From Syntrophomonas sp. (GTDB taxonomy: Bacteria > Bacillota > Syntrophomonadia > Syntrophomonadales > Syntrophomonadaceae): a stretch of DNA of 19,788 nucleotides. The notes beneath the pieces were generated by a model that was not told the origin of the DNA, ran no database searches, and saw only the letters and a list, made by a program, of their open reading frames with translations. This document shows, piece by piece, positions 13,707 through 19,788 of this stretch. The stretch's first letter is position 1. Every line of letters begins with the position of its first letter. The stretch lies in NCBI GenBank assembly GCA_028693695.1, contig JAQUUV010000008.1:5870-25657 (forward strand), in the 5' to 3' direction. The position numbers and the translations under genes were made by a program.

Positions 13707-16517
13707 TTAACCAGTCATATTCATTTCTTTTACCGTATCATGTTGTATCGATGTCAATCCGTGTTGAGTTTTTTCCCAATAAAAAGGTTTAGTTATTAAT
13801 TGTATTAAAGCCATATTGGCGGCAACACTCATTAATATCCAGTAAAAAGGTGATAATAGTGCATATTTAATTAAAACATAGGAAAACGGTTGCTTTTCAT
13901 CAAGCGAGCAAGACCTAAGGACCCAATACATTCCTAGCGCATTAGTGTAGGCAAATATAGCATTTCCGGCCAACAATTGGAAACTAGCTATATAATAAAA
14001 TATGCCGGGAAATAGATCGCTAATCCAATTTGCTTTGGTTAAATACCACAATATAAGGAACGTCCAAAATATCGGATTTATAAGTGGTAATAATGGCGTT
14101 CCCAGAATCATAGCTTGATAACCGATAAACCCTTCAAGTCCACAGGCTTTATATAATTGTACCGGATGTCTCATGTGAACTAGCCAGGTCTGCATGTAAC
14201 CTTTAATCCACCTTGACCTTTGTTTTAGCCAGTTCATTACATTCGAGTTTGCTTCCTCCCATGTACGAGAATCAACTATTGCAGTATAATATCCTTTTTT
14301 AAAAAGTCTTATCCCCAGGTCAGCATCTTCAGTAACATTAAACGGATCCCATGCTCCAATTTCTCTTAAAAATTCAGCTTTGAAATGATTTGAAGTTCCC
14401 CCCAGTGGTATTGGGGTTTTAAGTTGCATAACCCCAACCAATAGCAATTCAAACCACATGCTATACTCTTGAGTAAACAATCGAGTTAAAACATTTTGAT
14501 TACTATTAAAATAATTAAGCTTGCATTGCATACAAACATAACTATCTGGCATTTTTTCAAAAGATAGATACACCTTTTTTAATTGATCCGGTTCTGGTCT
14601 ATCCTCCGCATCATAAATTACAACATATTCACCTTTGGCTCTAATAAGTCCATAATTACAAGCTTTGGGTTTAGTTTTGGGTTCACTTGGCGGAACAATC
14701 CTAGTCGTATAGTGATGGGGAAGATTCATTGCTTTTACTGCTTCTATCGTTTCAACATCATCTTCTTCAAGCAATATGCAAACATCTAACTTGTATTGTG
14801 GGTAGTCTAAATTTTGTATGTTATATATTAGTTGCTTAATAACTTCCTTCTCTTTATAAACAGGTATTAGAATAGTGTATACAGGTAATTTAGATTCATC
14901 TATTTCAGCAATTTCTTCCTTTGAAAAATGAAGTTGACCATCTATGGTTGAACCCTTAAATACGATAAACAGTTTTAATATTGTCATTAGTGCATATATG
15001 GCTTGAAATATTAAGTTTAGGGCTAATAATGCCACCTTATAATTTATTAATAATAGCATAATAAAAATTGATACTATGGAAATAGATGTTATTCGTTGAC
15101 TTTTTGTGAAAGTGATAATTGCTGAGTTTTCTGGTTGTACATCGTATAACTTAAAAACACTTTCCTCTGTCTGCTCTTTATCGTAAATAATTTCCCAAAA
15201 GTTTTCTATTTCGACCATTGTGGCCAATACTTGTTCAACCGGCTTATCCAAATATGTTTTTATTTCTTCAAGAGCATCTTTATTCAATATTTCATTTACA
15301 GCTAGGATATAAGCGTCTTCTCTAACATTTATGACTAGTGCATTGTATTTAATAGCGATATCATATGGAATTTTTGTTAGAATGCTTTGATTAAAATGTT
15401 CACCTATCCTACCAATATTATTTTGCGTGGCTAAGTATCTACACAATCTTTCAGGTGTTATATATTTTAAATACAGTAAAATGTCGCCTAGTCGTCCTCC
15501 GCTCTTTTCCTGCATCATAATTGCCTTATCAAGTTGTTCTTTTGTTATTTCATTGGCCTCTATTAATATTTTCCCTAAAGGAAGTTTAACTTTGGGGACG
15601 GAAGATATGAATTTAGTTAAGAACTTTTCATCAATGAATCCAAGGGAAACTAGAACATCACCTAATCTTCCTCCTTTTTCCGTTTGAAAGCTTATGGCTG
15701 CCTTCAATTGTTGTTTAGTAATAGCCTTGGCTTCAATCAGTCGTTCTCCTAGTTTTGAATATTGGCTTGTTGTTATGAACTCAGTTAATTCTTGTGCAGA
15801 TATAAAACCATTTTCAACTAGAACCTCTCCAATGAGCTTACCATTTTCCTTTTGCTTTATAAGTGCTATTTCCAGTTGCTGTTCAGAAATATATCCTAAC
15901 CTTAAAAGGTTATCTCCCATTCTAATAAAACCATTATTCGTCTTCGGAGTACTGACGGGCGCCTCAACGGTATTAATTTCCTCCGGACGCGATGGCATGC
16001 TAACTCTTGGAATTGCTTGAAGGAAAGAGGGTGTAGCCTCTCCGCCCTTTTCCTCAAGAGGCAACGGTATTCTTTCCATTTCGCTTACTTGATCTATAGG
16101 AATCTCTGGCACAACATTGCCTGGACTATACCTGGGCAGACCAAAATTCACCATTAATGGTGAATAGGTGTCAAGTTCAACCTTAACCGCAGCTATCTCG
16201 TGTTCCGTTAAGAGTACTTGAGCCTGCCAAGAAGCAATCACTGCTTCCGCATCCGCCGTTATAGCTCGCTCCTTGATATATGCCGCGCTTTCAGTTTCTG
16301 CGGCAATGCAATTGCTTTCTGCAAGGGAACGCTCAATGGCTATTTTCATGGATTCATTGTAATTAATTTGCTCGATTAAACTCTCTATTTCTAAAAGAGC
16401 TAATTCTTTGCTGCGAAGAACTTCATCGAGTTCAACCTGCAATATATTTATATCTTCTATGGCACCATTATGCTTTGTTTCTGCTGAACTGTCATCGCCC
16501 TTGTTGTAAATTTCCAT
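13707..16517 (-). CDS. GT2 polysaccharide synthase with N-terminal coiled coil and tandem MshEN-like modules
   Basis: This 936-residue protein has a novel-looking order. Residues 20-115 are an Ala/Glu-rich coiled coil, followed by a Pro-rich linker (130-195). Three repeats of about 57 residues follow, with paired motifs at 199, 228, 255, 284, 313 and 342 (for example RMGDNLLRLGYISEQQLEIA and KLGERLIEAKAITKQQLKAA). The last continues into a GspE_N/MshEN C-lobe (about 378-445). Two transmembrane helices (about 475-520) precede a GT2 domain with PVYKEKE (552-558), DAEDRP (636-641), TEDADLG (729-735) and QRSRW (766-770), the processive synthase set. Several more helices fill 795-910. MshEN modules bind c-di-GMP in MshE and occur in NfrB. 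No PilZ is seen. It precedes bcsB and is likely its catalytic partner; polymer unknown. Confidence 0.87.
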   Translation of the reverse strand: MEIYNKGDDSSAETKHNGAIEDINILQVELDEVLRSKELALLEIESLIEQINYNESMKIAIERSLAESNCIAAETESAAYIKERAITADAEAVIASWQAQVLLTEHEIAAVKVELDTYSPLMVNFGLPRYSPGNVVPEIPIDQVSEMERIPLPLEEKGGEATPSFLQAIPRVSMPSRPEEINTVEAPVSTPKTNNGFIRMGDNLLRLGYISEQQLEIALIKQKENGKLIGEVLVENGFISAQELTEFITTSQYSKLGERLIEAKAITKQQLKAAISFQTEKGGRLGDVLVSLGFIDEKFLTKFISSVPKVKLPLGKILIEANEITKEQLDKAIMMQEKSGGRLGDILLYLKYITPERLCRYLATQNNIGRIGEHFNQSILTKIPYDIAIKYNALVINVREDAYILAVNEILNKDALEEIKTYLDKPVEQVLATMVEIENFWEIIYDKEQTEESVFKLYDVQPENSAIITFTKSQRITSISIVSIFIMLLLINYKVALLALNLIFQAIYALMTILKLFIVFKGSTIDGQLHFSKEEIAEIDESKLPVYTILIPVYKEKEVIKQLIYNIQNLDYPQYKLDVCILLEEDDVETIEAVKAMNLPHHYTTRIVPPSEPKTKPKACNYGLIRAKGEYVVIYDAEDRPEPDQLKKVYLSFEKMPDSYVCMQCKLNYFNSNQNVLTRLFTQEYSMWFELLLVGVMQLKTPIPLGGTSNHFKAEFLREIGAWDPFNVTEDADLGIRLFKKGYYTAIVDSRTWEEANSNVMNWLKQRSRWIKGYMQTWLVHMRHPVQLYKACGLEGFIGYQAMILGTPLLPLINPIFWTFLILWYLTKANWISDLFPGIFYYIASFQLLAGNAIFAYTNALGMYWVLRSCSLDEKQPFSYVLIKYALLSPFYWILMSVAANMALIQLITKPFYWEKTQHGLTSIQHDTVKEMNMTG

Positions 16518-16555
16518 CTACGCCTTCTAACCTGATATCCCTGCTTAATGTTGCA

Positions 16556-17101
16556 TTAGGAAGAAATATCCTGAATTTTAGATTTGACTACCATTTTATC
16601 ATTGGTAATCAAGGTAGGTGCAAAAAATATATCGTCTGCTGACTCCTTTATTTGCTCCAATGATTTTTTGTAGTTGTCCAGGGTTTCTCCGAATTCCTCT
16701 TTAAAACGGTTCACCTTCATTTGCAGAAAATCCAGTTCCTGTTTTTTACGCCTTAATTCTTCCTCCGCTTTGAGAAGTACGATTTCCGCTTTTTCACGCG
16801 CCTGATCCTCGATCCTCTGGGCATTTATTTGAGCAGTCAACATTACTTCAGCAATCTGACGCTCTTTACTCAGTTGATGATCTAACTGCTTCTGTAACTC
16901 CGGCAATCTAGCTTCAGTCTTCTTAAGCTCTTCCTTGGCCTGCGCTATTTTCGCCTGCAACTTTCCTATTCTTGCCTGGTGTTCGGAATCAATACGCTCC
17001 ATTTCATTGATGACATCTTTGGGCTTAAAGCCAAACAGCGTCTTTCCGATGTTCTTGTACATCCTGCCACCCCTCCTTGGTAAGTTCATGCCTTCCAGCA
17101 T
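16556..17101 (-). CDS. DivIVA-like coiled-coil protein
   Basis: This 181-residue protein starts with a DivIVA-type N-terminus (LFGFKPKDVINEMERIDSE, compare the usual GY...VD..L), followed by a long charged coiled coil from about 35 to 155 and a short tail without membrane segments. DivIVA proteins sense curved membrane at septa and poles and recruit partners. Two starts are possible: ATG 17101 with GAGGAGG, and ATG 17062 (residue 14) with AAGGAGG inside the ORF. The conserved part begins just after residue 14, so the shorter form of 168 residues could be the main product. It ends 38 bases before the GT2 gene and is the first gene of that operon, which suggests it scaffolds the synthase, itself carrying an N-terminal coiled coil. 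Confidence 0.75.
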   Translation of the reverse strand: MLEGMNLPRRGGRMYKNIGKTLFGFKPKDVINEMERIDSEHQARIGKLQAKIAQAKEELKKTEARLPELQKQLDHQLSKERQIAEVMLTAQINAQRIEDQAREKAEIVLLKAEEELRRKKQELDFLQMKVNRFKEEFGETLDNYKKSLEQIKESADDIFFAPTLITNDKMVVKSKIQDISS

Positions 17102-17382
17102 CGAACCTCCTCATTAATAAAAAGCTTTTTAGTAATGATAATCAAATACCTGATATTAGAGAACATATAGCGATACACGTATATAATAACATTATTTCTG
17201 TGATTTGGGGAAGATAATGTTTAAATTTTTCTATTTTTTAAATAACTTCAACAATTCTACTTATAAATGTCCTGCTTACCCCAAAAATTAGCAGTTACTC
17301 TAGCCAAACATTTCCTGGGTCGGTCCGGCAATATCTAACCTGACCTTGGTCCATTATATGCTCATATGGTTCAAAAGATTAT
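17102..17382. other. AT-rich leader region of the DivIVA-like/GT2/bcsB operon
   Basis: This 281-base stretch without a gene should hold the promoter of the exopolysaccharide operon. I found no convincing -35/-10 pair and no match to c-di-GMP-I or -II riboswitches. A minus-strand GCAGGA-N12-GAAT arrangement lies at 17254-17275, and a TTGATT to TTTATT pair close to the start codon is too weak to call. Confidence 0.45.
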
Positions 17383-17420
17383 ATAAGCGTATCCCTATTT
17401 CGCTTCGGGGATACGCTTAT
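17383..17420 (-). terminator. Intrinsic terminator of hpt-guaA
   Basis: A perfect 13-bp stem (ATAAGCGTATCCC at 17383-17395 with GGGATACGCTTAT at 17408-17420) has a 12-base loop and starts about 37 bases after the guaA stop. On minus it is followed by ATAATCTTTTG, a modest T tract. It separates guaA from the downstream exopolysaccharide operon on the same strand. Confidence 0.8.
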
Positions 17421-17457
17421 TAGCTGTAATTGCAATAACCTAAATCTAAAGGGTTCC

Positions 17458-18990
17458 TTACTCCCACTCAATAGTTCCAGGAGGTTTACTGGTTATGTCA
17501 TATGCCACCCGGTTTACGCCCCTAACCTCATTTACAATGCGGCGGGCCATAATGTCCAAGACTTCATAGGGGATATGTGCCCATTCAGCCGTCATGGCGT
17601 CGTCACTGGTGACAGCCCTAATAATGATGGGATAAGCATAGGTACGCCCATCACCCATAACCCCAACACTCCTGATCGGGGGAAGAACTGCGAAATACTG
17701 CCATATCTCCCGATCCAATCCGGCCTTCTTGATCTCCTCGCGTACAATATGATCAGCTTCCTGGAGAATCCGTACTTTCTCGGGGGTGACTTCTTCCAGG
17801 ACCCGTACTCCCAAGCCAGGGCCGGGAAAGGGTTGTCTCCATACTATTTCCTCGGCCATACCCAACTTTTCTCCAATAATTCTTACTTCATCTTTAAATA
17901 GCAGTCGCAATGGTTCTACCAGTTCAAATTTCATATCTTCGGGCAGCCCACCTACATTGTGATGGCTTTTAATGGTTTGCGCAGTTTTTGTACCGCTTTC
18001 AACTATGTCAGGATAAATTGTACCCTGTACCAGATAATCGATCTCCCCTAGTTTCCTGGCTTCTGCCTCAAAAACCCGGATGAATTCTTCGCCGATGATT
18101 TTACGCTTCTTTTCCGGATCAGAGACACCCTTTAATTTACTTAAGAAACGTTCTCCCGAATCTGCGAAGACCAGATTCATCTTCATTTGGTCTTTGAAGG
18201 TCTTAATTACTTGTTCGGACTCATCTTTGCGCATTAATCCGTTATCAACATACACACAGACCAGTTGATCTCCCACCGCTCTATGCACTAATGTAGCCGC
18301 TACGGCAGAATCCACTCCCCCGCTAAGCCCACAGAGAATCTTCTTAACTCCAACTTTATTACGAATAGCCTGTATCATTTCCTCAATATAATCACTCAGA
18401 TCCCAGTCACCCTTTAATTTACAAACTTCAAAAAGGAAGTTTTTCAATACTTGCTGTCCCTCAATGGTATGCCTGACTTCAGGGTGAAATTGTACCCCGT
18501 ATAATTTAGAACCAGGATTACTTATGGCCGCTACAGAACAATTTTCAGTGCTGGCAGTAATACTAAAGCCTTCCGGTATGGAATCAATAGAATCTCCATG
18601 GCTCATCCAGACCTGAGTTTGTTTAGAAACACCCTTGAATAGTAAATCATCCCCAAATGCATTAAGCTGGGTACGCCCATATTCCCTTAGCTGACTGCCC
18701 TTCACTTCTCCCCCCAGCTGATAGGCGATAAGCTGCATGCCATAACAGATACCCAGAACCGGAATACCCATCGAATAAATACGCGGATCACAGGCCGGCG
18801 CATCTTTAATGTGTACGCTGGCAGGACCGCCGGTAAGAATAATCGCTCTAGGTTTTTTAGCCTGCAGCTCTGCAAAAGGTATATCAAAAGGAACCATTTC
18901 GCTGTATACTGCCAACTCCCTGACTCGGCGCGCTATAAGTTGGTTATATTGGCCTCCGAAATCAAGGACTAAAACTACTTCTTTTTCCAT
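17458..18990 (-). CDS. guaA: GMP synthase (glutamine-hydrolysing)
   Basis: This 510-residue enzyme converts XMP to GMP with ATP and glutamine. The N-terminal class I amidotransferase opens with VLDFGGQYNQLIARRVREL and has the nucleophile elbow GICYGMQ (Cys82) and the YGVQFHPEV block with the catalytic His. The ATP pyrophosphatase domain begins with the P-loop GLSGGVDSAVAAT (about 221-233), and the dimerisation domain ends in SKPPGTIEWE, the invariant XMP-binding tail. I choose ATG 18990 (MEKEVVLV) because AGAGGTG lies upstream; the ATG at 19011 is inside hpt and has no ribosome site. It follows hpt by 10 bases, so both share a transcript. No guanine riboswitch is seen before either gene. Confidence 0.96.
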   Translation of the reverse strand: MEKEVVLVLDFGGQYNQLIARRVRELAVYSEMVPFDIPFAELQAKKPRAIILTGGPASVHIKDAPACDPRIYSMGIPVLGICYGMQLIAYQLGGEVKGSQLREYGRTQLNAFGDDLLFKGVSKQTQVWMSHGDSIDSIPEGFSITASTENCSVAAISNPGSKLYGVQFHPEVRHTIEGQQVLKNFLFEVCKLKGDWDLSDYIEEMIQAIRNKVGVKKILCGLSGGVDSAVAATLVHRAVGDQLVCVYVDNGLMRKDESEQVIKTFKDQMKMNLVFADSGERFLSKLKGVSDPEKKRKIIGEEFIRVFEAEARKLGEIDYLVQGTIYPDIVESGTKTAQTIKSHHNVGGLPEDMKFELVEPLRLLFKDEVRIIGEKLGMAEEIVWRQPFPGPGLGVRVLEEVTPEKVRILQEADHIVREEIKKAGLDREIWQYFAVLPPIRSVGVMGDGRTYAYPIIIRAVTSDDAMTAEWAHIPYEVLDIMARRIVNEVRGVNRVAYDITSKPPGTIEWE

Positions 18991-19000
18991 CTTTGCACCT

Positions 19001-19540
19001 CTACTTTTCATAAACTGATGGTTTTAAAATACATACTGCGGGATAGCCTCTATATCGTTCCGCATAATCGAGTCCGCAACCGACCACAAATTGATCGGGA
19101 ATGGCATAACCAACATAATCAGGTTTTATGGAGCTTCTGCGCCGTGATGGCTTGTCCAGCAGGCAGCATATCTTAAGGCTTTTGGGACCTCTTTTGCATA
19201 ATATTTCGCTGATATAGTTAAGGGTTAACCCAGTATCAATTATGTCTTCCACGATCAAAATGTTTTTCCCTTCAATTGAATAATCAAGGTCTTTTAATAT
19301 ACGCACCTCACCTGATGAGACCGTCGAAAGGCCATAGCTGCATACATCCATAAAATCAATCTCCAGCGGCAAATCAATTTGCCTAACCAGATCGGCCATA
19401 AATATAAAGGCTCCCTTGAGTATACCAATTACCAGAAGTTCTTCCCCATTATAATCAAGCGCTATTTGCCGGCCTAATTCCTTGATTTTCTGCTTTAGGT
19501 CTTCTTCTGTAAACAGTATGTCTACTTCATCTAAATTCAC
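19001..19540 (-). CDS. hpt: Hypoxanthine phosphoribosyltransferase
   Basis: This 179-residue cytoplasmic salvage enzyme makes IMP or GMP from hypoxanthine or guanine and PRPP. The type I PRPP-binding loop is VEDIIDTGLTL (97-107), preceded by the LKGAFIFMADL region (41-51) that holds the early Lys-Gly of the PPi site, and followed by CLLDKPSRR and PDYVGYAIPDQFVVGCGLDYAE (flexible and purine-binding segments). The start is GTG at 19540 with GGAGGG 8 bases upstream. It is first in a two-gene unit with guaA. A TTGTTT/TATAAT promoter at the edge of a palindromic repeat lies directly upstream. Confidence 0.95.
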   Translation of the reverse strand: MNLDEVDILFTEEDLKQKIKELGRQIALDYNGEELLVIGILKGAFIFMADLVRQIDLPLEIDFMDVCSYGLSTVSSGEVRILKDLDYSIEGKNILIVEDIIDTGLTLNYISEILCKRGPKSLKICCLLDKPSRRRSSIKPDYVGYAIPDQFVVGCGLDYAERYRGYPAVCILKPSVYEK

Positions 19541-19564
19541 AGTAAATTCCCTCCTTATCTAAGG

Positions 19565-19593
19565 ATTATAAGGGACTATCAAGGAATAAACAA
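19565..19593 (-). promoter_or_regulatory. Promoter of hpt-guaA at the edge of the palindromic repeat
   Basis: On minus, TTGTTT (19593-19588) and a perfect TATAAT (19570-19565) are 17 bases apart. The start would fall near 19558, only about 18 bases before the GTG of hpt. The -35 and spacer lie inside the MITE-like repeat, and the -10 straddles its end. Confidence 0.7.
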
Positions 19594-19733
19594 GGCAGAA
19601 TACTCCGAGGATTTTTCGTGCTAGACAAGGCGCCAAAACGTGGTAATACTGGAGGTATTATCGCGTTTTGATAACGAAGTATAGCGCTAAAAAGACCGGA
19701 GTAAATGACTAGTTTATTTCTTGACAGTCCCTT
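19570..19733. mobile_element. MITE-like palindromic element, about 164 bp
   Basis: The terminal inverted repeats begin AAGGGACTATCAAGGAATAA on the left (19570-19589). On the right, read as complement from 19733, they begin AAGGGACTGTCAAGAAATAA. Inside, TACTCCG with a T-run (19601-19615) mirrors the AAAAAGACCGGAGTA block (19689-19703), and CAAAACGTGGTAATAC (19634-19649) mirrors GTATTATCGCGTTTTG (19655-19670). The whole element can fold into one long imperfect hairpin. It has no ORF. This is the form of a non-autonomous MITE or a large REP-type repeat; flanking duplications are not clear (TTA/TTA at most). Confidence 0.75.
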
Positions 19734-19788
19734 AAAACAAGTACTAGAAGGTGCAATGCAAGCTGCCTACCTTCACCACGTAGTCTTT
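19734..19788 (-). other. Window edge; possible 3' end of another gene
   Basis: On minus a short open frame reads KDYVVKVGSLHCTF and stops near 19744. It could be the C-terminus of a gene that lies beyond the window, separated from hpt by the palindromic element. It is too short to identify. Confidence 0.2.

Noticed and set aside
11352..16517. Calling the GT2/BcsB pair cellulose synthase (bcsA/bcsB)
   Set aside because: There is no PilZ domain and no BcsC, BcsZ or BcsQ gene, and the domain order differs. Only a BcsB-like partner and a processive GT2 core are supported, so the polymer is left open.
17254..17275. Sigma-H promoter
   Set aside because: AGGA and GAAT boxes are present, but only 12 bases separate them, against about 17 in sigma-H promoters.
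17102..17382. c-di-GMP riboswitch before the DivIVA-like/GT2/bcsB operon
   Set aside because: Neither the GEMM-I core blocks nor the class II pseudoknot pattern could be found on the minus strand.
1..19788. CRISPR arrays, tRNA or rRNA genes, transposase or integrase genes
   Set aside because: No regularly spaced direct repeats, no tRNA-like cloverleaf with a T-loop consensus, no rRNA sequence and no recombinase motifs were seen anywhere in the window.

Overview
The window looks like a low-to-mid GC Clostridia (Firmicutes) chromosome, perhaps a Peptococcaceae or Syntrophomonas-like lineage. The reasons are strong GGAGG-type ribosome binding sites, frequent TTG/GTG starts, a ykkC-family riboswitch on purine genes, a GerMN lipoprotein and a DivIVA-like protein. 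The genus cannot be fixed from the sequence.

Both ends carry purine metabolism on the minus strand. On the right are hpt and guaA, preceded by a palindromic MITE-like repeat whose edge appears to form the hpt promoter. On the left are purE, purB and the first 32 codons of purC. They are led by a consensus promoter, a ykkC-family aptamer (best read as the PRPP subtype) and an overlapping intrinsic terminator. About 15 kb of accessory DNA lies between the two ends.

From left to right the accessory DNA holds: a 57-residue minus-strand protein; a GerMN lipoprotein on plus; a decayed 3' fragment of a second manC on minus; a tight plus-strand operon (HAD-IB phosphatase, Rv3806c-like UbiA prenyltransferase, short UbiB/ABC1 kinase-like protein, DUF362 protein, four-helix SMR/EamA protein); an intact manC on minus; a broken polyprenol-phosphate-mannose-synthase-like GT2 fragment and an intact GT-C membrane glycosyltransferase on plus; and a minus-strand operon (DivIVA-like coiled coil, then a GT2 synthase with N-terminal MshEN repeats, then a BcsB-like protein).

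Two systems stand out. The UbiA operon looks like a pathway that puts phosphoribose from PRPP on a polyprenyl phosphate, dephosphorylates it and flips the lipid-linked pentose, with an unexplained kinase and DUF362 protein added. The GT2/BcsB pair looks like a secreted-polysaccharide synthase in which tandem MshEN-type modules, a family that can bind c-di-GMP, stand at the N-terminus where a cellulose synthase would have PilZ at the C-terminus. It is co-transcribed with a DivIVA-like protein that may position it at a pole or septum. The manC fragment and broken GT2 show that this island has been repeatedly rearranged. All functional links in the island are inference from families and context.
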